Positions 7,774 through 15,513 of a DNA stretch of 44,126 bases are shown here, one piece after another. Below the pieces are notes generated by a model. The model was not told where the DNA came from. It saw only the letters and a list, made by a program, of their open reading frames with translations, and made no database searches. The DNA is from an uncultured Collinsella sp. (GTDB lineage Bacteria > Actinomycetota > Coriobacteriia > Coriobacteriales > Coriobacteriaceae): assembly GCA_902489775.1 (NCBI GenBank), contig CABUBH010000013.1, positions 1 to 44,126 on the forward strand, written 5' to 3'. Position 1 is the stretch's first letter; each line of letters begins with the position of its first letter. A program made the translations under genes and the position numbers.

Positions 7774-9170
7774 GCAAGCTGTCTCCCGCGCGCAAGCTTG
7801 CGCTCGATGTGTTGATGGAGGCCGATCGCCGCGGTATGTACGCACGCGACGTGTTGTCTTCCCGTGCTTCCGCCAAGGCCATTGACCAGCGCGATTCCGC
7901 TTTTGCCGCGCGTTTGGCGCTCGGTGTTGCCGCCACGCAGGGCATTTTGGATGAGTTGCTCGATCAGTTTTTGGATAAGCCCAAAAAGGTCGCGCCGCGC
8001 GTTCGCATGGCGCTTCGCATCTCGGCCTTCGAGATGCTCTATCTGCATACGCCGGGCCGCGTTGCCGTGAGCCAGGGTGTTGAGCTGGTTCGCTGCGGTG
8101 CTAAGTCTGCCGCGGGCCTGGCTAACGCGGTGCTGCACAAGGTTGCGGACAACGTTGAGGACTTTGCCACGGCATCCGACGTGGATGAGTCCGAGCGCCG
8201 TTTGGTTCGCCTTTCGCGTTTGATGGGTCTTCCTCGCTGGCTGTGCGCTCGTATTATGGCCTCGTTCGATACGCCCGAGGGCGCGCTCAACTTTGCCGGC
8301 AATCTGGCGCCCGCGCCGCTCGCTTTGCATGAGAACGCGTTTGCGACCAAGGCCGACCCGTATATCTCGCAGCTTGTTGCGCCTGTCTTCCCGGGCTGCC
8401 ATGCTCCGGTCGATGCGCAGGTCACGGTTGCATCGGGCGTGTTTGAGCGTGCTGCCGCGGTTGCCTCGGACCTCAACGCCCAGCTTATCGCTACTGCCGC
8501 GACACGTCCCGGTCGTTGTCTGGAGATTGGCGCCGGTCGCGGCACCAAGACCTATGTGATGATGTGCCAAGCCAAGCGTGCCGGGTACGAGCATCAGCAT
8601 ACCGCGCTCGACCTGCATGATCGTAAATGTGATCAGAATCTCGCGCGCCTGCACAAGGCGGGTATTACGGGTGTTCGTACGGTGTCGGGCGATGCCTGCG
8701 AGCTCAATGAGGTGCTCACGTCCTTTGACGCGATGCTCGGCGAGCCTGCCCTGTTCGACACGGTGTTTATCGATGCGCCGTGCTCTGGCTCCGGCACCAT
8801 GCGCCGTCATCCCGAGATTCCGTGGCGCCTGACCGAAAACGACGTTACGACTGAGCTGCCCAAGCTACAGCTGACGATGCTCAAGGAAGCAGCCGCGCGC
8901 GTGGCTGCCGGCGGTGAGCTTATCTATGCCACCTGCTCGGTGTTTGATGAAGAGAACAAGCAGGTCGTGGATGCTTTCCTGAACTCTCCTGAGGGTGCCA
9001 GCTTTAGCGTGGCACCGCTTTCCGAGGCGCAGATTCTGCAACTCCCCGAGTTCGATCAGGCCAAGAAGCTCGTATCCGTTCGTCAGAACGATCGAGGCCT
9101 CTTCCAAAGCGTGCCGGTAAATGCCGATTCCTACGACGGCCACTTCTGCGCCAGAATGATCCGCAAGTAA
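7770..9170 (+). CDS. rsmB: 16S rRNA (cytosine-967-C5) methyltransferase
   Basis: SAM-dependent RNA methyltransferase of the RsmB/NOL1/NOP2/Sun family, 466 residues. The N-terminal third is a NusB-like RNA-binding domain; the C-terminal part has the SAM-binding LEIGAGRGTKT, motif IV DAPCSGSGTMRRHP and motif VI YATCSVFDEEN, supplying the two conserved cysteines. The ATG at 7770 was chosen because it overlaps the fmt stop by four bases (ATGA); an upstream GTG at 7755 lies inside fmt. The fmt-rsmB pairing is a common bacterial arrangement. Confidence 0.95.
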   Translation: MSKLSPARKLALDVLMEADRRGMYARDVLSSRASAKAIDQRDSAFAARLALGVAATQGILDELLDQFLDKPKKVAPRVRMALRISAFEMLYLHTPGRVAVSQGVELVRCGAKSAAGLANAVLHKVADNVEDFATASDVDESERRLVRLSRLMGLPRWLCARIMASFDTPEGALNFAGNLAPAPLALHENAFATKADPYISQLVAPVFPGCHAPVDAQVTVASGVFERAAAVASDLNAQLIATAATRPGRCLEIGAGRGTKTYVMMCQAKRAGYEHQHTALDLHDRKCDQNLARLHKAGITGVRTVSGDACELNEVLTSFDAMLGEPALFDTVFIDAPCSGSGTMRRHPEIPWRLTENDVTTELPKLQLTMLKEAAARVAAGGELIYATCSVFDEENKQVVDAFLNSPEGASFSVAPLSEAQILQLPEFDQAKKLVSVRQNDRGLFQSVPVNADSYDGHFCARMIRK

Positions 9171-9176
9171 CTACTA

Positions 9177-9243
9177 AGTTGCGGTGAAATAGGGATTGAA
9201 TAGCGGCTTCTAACCGCCAAACAGTCTTTATTTCACCGCAACT
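9177..9243. repeat. Inverted repeat after rsmB
   Basis: Two perfect 15-bp arms (9177-9191 and 9229-9243, AGTTGCGGTGAAATA and complement) flank a 37-base loop with an inner GCGG/CCGC pairing. It sits seven bases after the rsmB stop and lacks a T-run, so it looks like a shorter member of the palindromes found in the other gaps. Confidence 0.7.
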
Positions 9244-9272
9244 CATAAGGAAACCTGGTTAGCTAAAGAATA

Positions 9273-9306
9273 AGCCCCGCGATCGGTGTCGGTCGCGGGG
9301 CTGTTT
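9273..9306. terminator. Bidirectional terminator between rsmB and the FmdB-like gene
   Basis: A 10-bp perfect GC stem, AGCCCCGCGA (9273-9282) with TCGCGGGGCT (9293-9302), has T-rich sequence on both sides. It lies between two convergent genes and can serve both. Confidence 0.75.
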
Positions 9307-9311
9307 GGTTT

Positions 9312-9548
9312 CTAGTGGCTGTGCGGGCAGTTGGCGCAGCAGCCGCTGGTGGCGCTGGTGCTGGAACCACCGCTGCGCTGGTCGGTGTTGTAGAAACCGC
9401 TGCCCTCAAATTTTATGCCGCTGGCTGAGAACGTCTTGGCCGCCGGGGCACCGCAGCTGGGGCACACGACCTCGGGGGTCTCGGACATGGGATGCTCAAC
9501 CTCAAACACGTTGCCGCAGCTCGAGCACTTGTAATCGTAGCGCGCCAT
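9312..9548 (-). CDS. FmdB-family zinc-ribbon protein
   Basis: A 78-residue protein with one CxxC...CxxC zinc ribbon: CSSCG near residue 8 and CPSCG near residue 31, in the standard FmdB/CxxC_CXXC_SSSS layout MARYDYKCSSCGNVFEVEHPM. The C-terminus is Gly/Ser-rich and ends CCANCPHSH, adding possible metal ligands. The family's function is not established; a regulatory or metal-binding role is usually assumed. AAGGAAG precedes the ATG. It is the last minus-strand gene after the glycogen enzymes, but an 89-base gap makes co-transcription uncertain. Confidence 0.85.
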   Translation of the reverse strand: MARYDYKCSSCGNVFEVEHPMSETPEVVCPSCGAPAAKTFSASGIKFEGSGFYNTDQRSGGSSTSATSGCCANCPHSH

Positions 9549-9637
9549 AAATACTTCCTTTTCAGCACAAAGCGGGCAGATTACTCTGCCCGCAAAAATT
9601 CAAACGTCTGTAACTGTACCCTATATCGGGGGTTTTA

Positions 9638-12600
9638 TCACGCTTCGCCCCAGAATCTATGGTTGTTGCGCAGGAGCCGCGCGGTTTTGCCCTCGGCGGC
9701 TGCAATGTCCGCCTCGTCAGCCTGCCAGGTCCAGTTGCCCGTGGCCACGCCCGGCACGTTCATGCGTGCGTCGTCGCCCAGCCCCAGCACGTCCTGCAGC
9801 GGCATCATCACCAGGGGAGCGTCGCTTGCTAGCGCGTCGCTCATCAGCTTGGCCGCCACCTCAACACCGCTCGGTTCATCGCCGCCCGCAAAGGAACGCG
9901 TACACCAACCGGCAAGCGTCGAGGTATCGTGTGTCGAGGTGTACAGAATCTTGCCGGGCGTGGGATGCACACCGCAACGAACGTCGTAGTCGCTAAACTC
10001 CAGCACGTCCATGCCGGGGAAACCGCAGGTCGATGCCATGGCGCGAACACCGGGCGTCAGATAGCCCAAGTCCTCAGCGATAAAGTTGAGCGGACCCAGC
10101 TCGTCATAAGCGGTCTGGAACAGGTCCTTGCCCGGGCCCGCCAGCCAGCGACCGTCGGCGCAAGCCTTGCCCGCGGGGATACTAAAGTAGCTGTGGAAGC
10201 CCAGGAAGTGATCCAGACGCACGCGGTCGTAGAGCGAAAACGCACGACGCAGGCGATCCATCCACCAGCTATAGCCGTTCTGCTTCATGTGGTCCCAGCG
10301 GAACGTCGGGTTGCCCCACACCTGGCCCTCGGGCGCAAAGTTGTCGGGCGGCGCACCGGAAATCTCAATCGCCTTGCCGGTATCGGACAGCCAGAAGTTC
10401 TCGGGCTCGCTCCACGCATCTGCCGAATCGTCAGACACGTACATAGGAATATCGCCGATAACCTCGATGCCCTTCTTGTGCGCATAGTTCATGAGCTCGC
10501 ACCAAGCCAGGTCAAAGCGGTACTGCATGTACGCCTGAAGCTCGGCCTCGTTGTGGAAGCGCTTGTCGTCGATCAGATGCTCGTTGTAGCGCGCGACATC
10601 TGCCGGCCAATCGTGGCGCGACTCACCCTCAAAGTACTTCTTAACGGCCATGTAGACGCAGTATTTCTCGAGCCAATCGGCATTGCGATGCTTAAACGCT
10701 GTGTACAGCGGGTCGGCATCCTCGCCGCCGCGGGTCTTCCAGGTCTCAAAGTCGGCGGCCAGCTCCTCGTGGCTTTCGGGCAGCAGGTCGATATTGCCTG
10801 CAAAGGCCGAAGGACCGGCGTAAGGGGAGCGGAAGAAGTCCGTGGGGTTGACGGGGAGAACCTGCCAGTAGCGCATGCCCATGGCGGCCAGATGGTCGAT
10901 AAAACGACGCGTGGGCGCGCCGATCGTACCGGGCTTGCCGTCGTCGGTCGGCACCGATGTGATATGGCACACAACACCCGCACCGTGATCGAGCGGCTCC
11001 TGCAGGCGCTGCTCGGCATGGTGATAGATGATCGACGAGCCCAGCGGATACAGATCGAGCGTGACCGTACCGTTGTGGATCTCGCACTCGTGACCACTAA
11101 TCACATCGCTCGCGCATTCGCCGAGCGCCGGAATCGTCACGCGGTGTGAATTGCGCAGGCTGCGGTTGATGATGACGGTCGCGGACTCGCCGTCGTTACC
11201 GGTGCGGTTGTAGGCCAGCACTTCGTCATTGAGTGCAAATGCCTTGATCTCGCCATCGATCATAAACGGCAGCGCACGGCGCACAGCAGATGCGTTCTTG
11301 ACGATCGCGAACGTATCGAAGTCGTGCAGGTCTTCCTTGGTCGGCATGGTGCGACGATTGCCCGGATCGGTGAGACCCTCCAAGCCGTACTCGTCGCCAT
11401 AATAGATCGAGGGAACGCCCGGGAACGTCATCTGCATGAGCGTCGCGAGCCAAAAACGGCTCTTGGCCAGGCCCATCGCGTTCTCGTCCAGACGCCATTT
11501 GCTGCGCTCGCACTCGGGCAGCTGCGACTCGTCGGGACCTCCGCCGAGCACCGAGATAATGCGCGGACGGTCGTGACTCGAAAGCAGATTGAGTGCACAT
11601 GACAGGGCCTCACGCGGATAGTTCTCGCGCAGGGTCTCGATATCCTCGGCAGCTTGGTAGGCGTTTTTGTAGCCCATCAAAAAGCCGATGACCATGTCGC
11701 GGAAGGGATAATCCATAGCAGAGTCCAGCTCGGACCCCTGTAGGTAGCGGCGCAGATGGCCGTAGCTGATCTTGTTGGAGGCGTCTTCCCAGACCTCACC
11801 GAGTAACAGTGCGTCAGGCTTTTCGGCGAGCACGGCCTTTTTGATCTCGGCCAGGAAGTCATCGGAAAGCTCGTCAGCCACATCCAAGCGCCAGCCGTGA
11901 GCGCCGGCGCGCAGCCATTTGCGGATCACGCCGTCCTTGCCCAAGAGCCGCTCGCGTACCAGTTCGGAGCTCTCATTGATGGCGGGCATATTGCCCACGC
12001 CCCACCAACAGTCGTATGAGCCGTCCTCGTGGAAATAAAACGCATCGCGCCACGGCGAATCCTCGCTCTGCCACGCGCCCACGCCGGGGTAGTTGCCGTA
12101 GCGGTTGAAATAGATGGAGTCGTCACCTGTATGGTTAAAGACGCCGTCCAGGATGATGGAAATGCCCAGCTTCTCGGCCGCCTCGCACAGCTCGGTAAAG
12201 TCCTGCTCGGTGCCCAGAATCGGATCGATCTTGGTGTAATCGGCGGTGTCGTAGCGGTGGTTGCTCGCGGCTTCAAAAATGGGGTTGAGGTAGATGGCTG
12301 TAAAGCCCAGCTCGGCGATGCGAGGCAGGTCTTCCTGGATACCCTTGAGCGATCCGCCGTAGAAGTCCCAGGTCTTGATGGAGCCGTCCTCGGCGCGCTC
12401 GTACACAGGCGGTTCGTTCCAGTCCTCGACCATGCGGCGCTGAATGCCCTTACGCGGTTTTTCGACCTCGGCCAGTGTGCGCTCGCGCCAGTGCTCGTCG
12501 CGGGCATAGCGATCGGGGAAGATCTGGTAGACCATACCGCGCTCGTACCAGGTGGGACGGTTCTCACGGTGTTTGTAGACGGTGACCTGGAATGACGGCA

Positions 12601-12934
12601 CCTCGGCGTAGTTGTAGGTTACGCCTTCGCCGCCGGTGCGTCCTTGCGGTGCGCCCAAGCGGACCTCGGGCTGGCCTTCGATATTGCAGATAAAGCTGTA
12701 CCAGATAAGACTGGGCTCGGCGCACTCCAGCTCGGCGGTAAAGATGCCGTCGCCCTCGTGCGTCATGGGATACAGAGACTCACCGATCTCATCGACCCAG
12801 GTGCGCAGCGTAAGCGTTGCCTGCGCGGGGTCGGCATCCTCCAGAATCACGGAGAGCGAAAGGGTAGTTCCTGTGGTCACAGCGCCAAACGGAGTGCGAA
12901 ACTGCGGCAGACGGCTGTTGTGTATCAATCTCAT
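9638..12934 (-). CDS. Bifunctional GH13 alpha-glycosidase / GH77 4-alpha-glucanotransferase
   Basis: A 1098-residue fusion acting on glycogen and malto-oligosaccharides. Residues 1 to about 130 are a beta-sandwich, CBM34-like region. Next is a GH13 barrel with nucleophile D351 (WRLDVADE), acid/base E380 (LLGEVWED) and D455 (SSHDRPR). From about residue 640 to the end is a complete MalQ-type GH77 domain with D908 (RVRLDHFLGF), E954 (IAEDLGYL) and D1003 (STHDTSTLAGW). Both triads look intact. The GH13 part resembles neopullulanase/debranching enzymes, so one chain could open branches and then recycle short glucans. The ATG at 12934 has only a weak ribosome site. It lies downstream of glgA behind a hairpin and has its own possible operator, so it may be separately controlled. 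Confidence 0.93.
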   Translation of the reverse strand: MRLIHNSRLPQFRTPFGAVTTGTTLSLSVILEDADPAQATLTLRTWVDEIGESLYPMTHEGDGIFTAELECAEPSLIWYSFICNIEGQPEVRLGAPQGRTGGEGVTYNYAEVPSFQVTVYKHRENRPTWYERGMVYQIFPDRYARDEHWRERTLAEVEKPRKGIQRRMVEDWNEPPVYERAEDGSIKTWDFYGGSLKGIQEDLPRIAELGFTAIYLNPIFEAASNHRYDTADYTKIDPILGTEQDFTELCEAAEKLGISIILDGVFNHTGDDSIYFNRYGNYPGVGAWQSEDSPWRDAFYFHEDGSYDCWWGVGNMPAINESSELVRERLLGKDGVIRKWLRAGAHGWRLDVADELSDDFLAEIKKAVLAEKPDALLLGEVWEDASNKISYGHLRRYLQGSELDSAMDYPFRDMVIGFLMGYKNAYQAAEDIETLRENYPREALSCALNLLSSHDRPRIISVLGGGPDESQLPECERSKWRLDENAMGLAKSRFWLATLMQMTFPGVPSIYYGDEYGLEGLTDPGNRRTMPTKEDLHDFDTFAIVKNASAVRRALPFMIDGEIKAFALNDEVLAYNRTGNDGESATVIINRSLRNSHRVTIPALGECASDVISGHECEIHNGTVTLDLYPLGSSIIYHHAEQRLQEPLDHGAGVVCHITSVPTDDGKPGTIGAPTRRFIDHLAAMGMRYWQVLPVNPTDFFRSPYAGPSAFAGNIDLLPESHEELAADFETWKTRGGEDADPLYTAFKHRNADWLEKYCVYMAVKKYFEGESRHDWPADVARYNEHLIDDKRFHNEAELQAYMQYRFDLAWCELMNYAHKKGIEVIGDIPMYVSDDSADAWSEPENFWLSDTGKAIEISGAPPDNFAPEGQVWGNPTFRWDHMKQNGYSWWMDRLRRAFSLYDRVRLDHFLGFHSYFSIPAGKACADGRWLAGPGKDLFQTAYDELGPLNFIAEDLGYLTPGVRAMASTCGFPGMDVLEFSDYDVRCGVHPTPGKILYTSTHDTSTLAGWCTRSFAGGDEPSGVEVAAKLMSDALASDAPLVMMPLQDVLGLGDDARMNVPGVATGNWTWQADEADIAAAEGKTARLLRNNHRFWGEA

Positions 12935-13034
12935 AGTACGGTCCAGTTCAATAGAATCATGACCTGCTGGCCATGGGCTTTACGCACAGGATGTAAGTAT
13001 ATCTGTTGCACACAGGCTGTATAAACAACATCCG

Positions 13035-13077
13035 TTTACCATCGGCGAACGGTTGTCCTAGAAAATCGTTTTACCAA
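13035..13077. promoter_or_regulatory. Possible LacI-type operator upstream of the GH13-GH77 gene
   Basis: TTTACCA at 13035-13041 and TTTTACCAA at 13069-13077. On the minus strand, reading down from 13077, the second site gives TTGGTAAAACGATTTT. This matches TTGGTAAAACGTTTTT in the glgB/HAD gap at 15 of 16 positions. The core AAAACG(N)TTTT resembles operators of LacI-family sugar regulators such as MalR. The site lies about 100-140 bases upstream of the start codon. The link to a regulator is inferred; none is encoded here. Confidence 0.5.
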
Positions 13078-13089
13078 CTATCTACAGAT

Positions 13090-13116
13090 AAGGGGCGCCC
13101 GGTTGGAGCGCCCCTT
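13090..13116 (-). terminator. Hairpin after glgA, possible terminator
   Basis: AAGGGGCGC (13090-13098) pairs perfectly with GCGCCCCTT (13108-13116) around CCGGTTGGA. It lies about 35 bases past the glgA stop. The T-run is poor on the minus strand (TTATCTGT), so it may reduce rather than abolish read-through. Confidence 0.55.
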
Positions 13117-13152
13117 GCTAAGGGTTTGATGAGGTTTTGGATCGTCTGTGGA

Positions 13153-15423
13153 CTAGCGGCGCTTGCGGGTGGCCGTTGCCTTGCGGACGGACGTCTTCTT
13201 GGTCGGAGCCTTTTCCTCGGCCGGAGCGGCGGGGGAGACCGGGGTCTCTTTGGCAGGCTCGGGCTTAGCCTCTGCCTTCGGGGCGGCCTTGACCTCAGCG
13301 GTCTTCGGCGCCGGCTTGGCCTTTACCTCGGCCTTGGGCTCCACTTTGGCAGCAGCGGGCTTAGCCTCTGCCTTGGGAGCAGCAGCCTTGGTCGTGGTCT
13401 TCTTGGCCGTCGTCGTGGCACGCTTGCGCGTGGTGGTCTTGGCGGCCGGCTTGGCTTCGACGGATGCCTCGGCCTTGGTCTCGGCGGGCGTCTCCTCGAC
13501 TTTGGCGGCCGGCTTTGCGGCTGCCTTGGTCGTGGCGGCCTTCGTGGTCGTTGACTTCTTTGCCGTGGTCTTCTTGGCGGTCGCAGCCGTCTTCTTGGCA
13601 GTGGTCTTGGCCGGTGCCTTGACGGCGGCCTCGGCCTTTACCTCGGAAACGGCCTCGGCCTCGGCGGCCTTCTTGGCAGCTGCGGTTGTGCGCTTGCGCG
13701 TGGTCGTTGTCTTGGCAGCGGTGGTCTTGCTCGCAGTGGCCTTCTTAGCCGTCGTCTTACGAGTCGTGGTCTTCTTTGCCGCAGGCTTCGCAGCAGGCTT
13801 CACCTCAGGCTCAGGCTCGGGAGTAGCCTCGACCTTCACCTTAGGATCGGTCTTAACGGTCTCAGCTTCAACCGGCTTCTCCTCGGCCTTGGGCTCCTCT
13901 GCGGCCACCGGATCAGGTGCAGCCTCAGGCTCGTCGACAACCGCCGCCGGGCGCTCAATCTCCGGGTGCATAAAGAAGTACAGGTCCAGATATTTATCGG
14001 CCGAGCGCGTCCAGCTAAAGTCCTGGCTCATGGCCTGCGTGACCAGCTGGTTCCAGGCGTCGTGGTTGTCCCAGAACAGACGAGCCGCGCGGAAGACGGC
14101 ATCGCCCATCTCGTCGCCGTTAAAATTGCTAAACGAGAAGCCCGTGCCCTCGCCGGTAAACTCGTTGTACGGCACAACGGTGTCCTTCAGGCCGCCGGTC
14201 TCACGCACGATGGGCAGGGTGCCGTAGCGCATGGCGATGATCTGCGACAGGCCGCAGGGCTCAAACTTCGAAGGCATCAGGAACATGTCGGCAGCGGCGT
14301 ACATGCGCTGCGACAGCGCCGGGTCAAACTCGATGCGTGCGGCCATGGTGCCGGGGTACTTGTCCTGGAAGTAGCGCAAGCCGTCCTCGTAGTCGCGGTC
14401 GCCGGTGCCCAGCACTGCCACCTGCACGCCGCCGGCCAGAATGCGGTCGAGCGCATACATGACCAGGTCCATGCCCTTCTGGCGCGTCAGACGCGTGACC
14501 ATCACCATCAGCGGACGGTCGTCGCGAACCTCGAGCCCCAGCTCTTCCTGCAGCTTGGCCTTGCACACGGCCTTGCCGGAGCGGTCCTCAACCGTGTAGT
14601 TCGCGGCAATGCGCTTGTCGGTCGCCGGGTCAAAGCCCGCGACGTCAATGCCGTTCAAAATACCCTGCAGCGCGTAGGAGCGCTCGCGCAGCACGCCGTC
14701 CAGTCCCTCGCCAAACTCGGGCGTCTGGATCTCGTTGGCATAGGTAGGGCTTACCGTAGTGATGGCGTCGGCATAGCGCAGCGCGCCCAGCATGTAGTTG
14801 ATGCTGCAGGCGTCGCAACGCAGCTGCGAGGCGGCAGCCGGAATGTGCGCCACACCCAGGATGTCCTCCATCACGGTGTCGCTAAACTGGCCCTGGAACG
14901 CCACGTTGTGGATCGAGAACACGGTCTTGACGCGGTCGTACAGCGGCAGGCCCTGGTAGAACTCGCGCAGGAACACGGGCGCCAGTGCCGTCTGCCAGTC
15001 GTTGCAGTGCAGGATGTCGCACTCAAAGCCGGCCGGCAGGTGCTGCAGGCTCTCGGTGATGGCCTTGGAGAAGAACGCAAAACGCTCGCCGTCGTCAAAG
15101 AAGCCGTACGGATAGTCGCGCGCAAAGTAGCGCTCGTTGTCGATGAACATATAGGTGACGCCGTCGTGCTCGAGCTTCTCAAGTCCGCAGTACTCATTGC
15201 GCCAGCCCAGGCTCACGTAAAAGTCGGAGAAGTGCTCCATCTGCGCCTTGTACTCGTCCTTGATGGTGGCGTACTTGGGCACCATCACGATTACTTCGGC
15301 GCCGGCGCGCACAAGCGCCGCAGGCAGCGAGCCCGCCACGTCGCCCAGGCCACCGGTCTTCACAAACGGCGCGCACTCGGCCGAGGCAAACACGATCTGC
15401 ATCTTTTTGCTGGAATCAGCCAT
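13153..15423 (-). CDS. glgA: Glycogen synthase (ADP-glucose, GT5) with a histone-H1-like C-terminal tail
   Basis: Transfers glucose from ADP-glucose to the non-reducing ends of glycogen. Residues 1 to about 485 are a normal bacterial GlgA: the N-terminal KTGGLGDVAGSLP glucan/nucleotide loop, HCNDWQTA, and the C-terminal PSKFEPCGLSQIIAMRYG and ETGGLKDTV motifs. Residues about 490-756 are an additional low-complexity region, first Glu/Pro/Val-rich, then dominated by Lys, Ala, Thr and Pro in AAKKTTTRK-like units, ending RKATATRKRR. It resembles histone H1 or the tail of actinobacterial HU. GlgA proteins normally end near residue 480. AGGAGAC precedes the ATG. It follows glgD by 90 bases with a stable hairpin in the gap. 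Confidence 0.96.
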   Translation of the reverse strand: MADSSKKMQIVFASAECAPFVKTGGLGDVAGSLPAALVRAGAEVIVMVPKYATIKDEYKAQMEHFSDFYVSLGWRNEYCGLEKLEHDGVTYMFIDNERYFARDYPYGFFDDGERFAFFSKAITESLQHLPAGFECDILHCNDWQTALAPVFLREFYQGLPLYDRVKTVFSIHNVAFQGQFSDTVMEDILGVAHIPAAASQLRCDACSINYMLGALRYADAITTVSPTYANEIQTPEFGEGLDGVLRERSYALQGILNGIDVAGFDPATDKRIAANYTVEDRSGKAVCKAKLQEELGLEVRDDRPLMVMVTRLTRQKGMDLVMYALDRILAGGVQVAVLGTGDRDYEDGLRYFQDKYPGTMAARIEFDPALSQRMYAAADMFLMPSKFEPCGLSQIIAMRYGTLPIVRETGGLKDTVVPYNEFTGEGTGFSFSNFNGDEMGDAVFRAARLFWDNHDAWNQLVTQAMSQDFSWTRSADKYLDLYFFMHPEIERPAAVVDEPEAAPDPVAAEEPKAEEKPVEAETVKTDPKVKVEATPEPEPEVKPAAKPAAKKTTTRKTTAKKATASKTTAAKTTTTRKRTTAAAKKAAEAEAVSEVKAEAAVKAPAKTTAKKTAATAKKTTAKKSTTTKAATTKAAAKPAAKVEETPAETKAEASVEAKPAAKTTTRKRATTTAKKTTTKAAAPKAEAKPAAAKVEPKAEVKAKPAPKTAEVKAAPKAEAKPEPAKETPVSPAAPAEEKAPTKKTSVRKATATRKRR

Positions 15424-15446
15424 ATTGTCTCCTATGTTGTTATTCG

Positions 15447-15482
15447 AGAATAGCCGCCAGGCGCGAACCGGGCGGCTATTCT
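15447..15482 (-). other. Intercistronic hairpin between glgD and glgA
   Basis: A perfect 12-bp stem (AGAATAGCCGCC with GGCGGCTATTCT, 15447-15458 and 15471-15482) with a 12-base loop and no T-run. In an operon gap this is more likely an mRNA stabiliser or attenuator setting the glgA to glgCD ratio than a full terminator. Confidence 0.55.
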
Positions 15483-15513
15483 ACATGTTACGAGCGATGT
15501 TGCGGCGCCAACG

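Noticed and set aside
1618..9243. CRISPR array made of the intergenic palindromes
   Set aside because: The elements are kilobases apart, differ in sequence and have no spacer-repeat periodicity or cas genes.
13360..13760. Tandem DNA repeat in the glgA tail
   Set aside because: The protein is repetitive, but the DNA units vary in codons and length and do not form a clean tandem array.
13163..15453. Long plus-strand frames opposite glgA, including an Ala/Val-rich one
   Set aside because: Antisense of the Lys/Ala tail and the GT5 domain; the hydrophobic look comes from reading AAG/GCC codons backwards.
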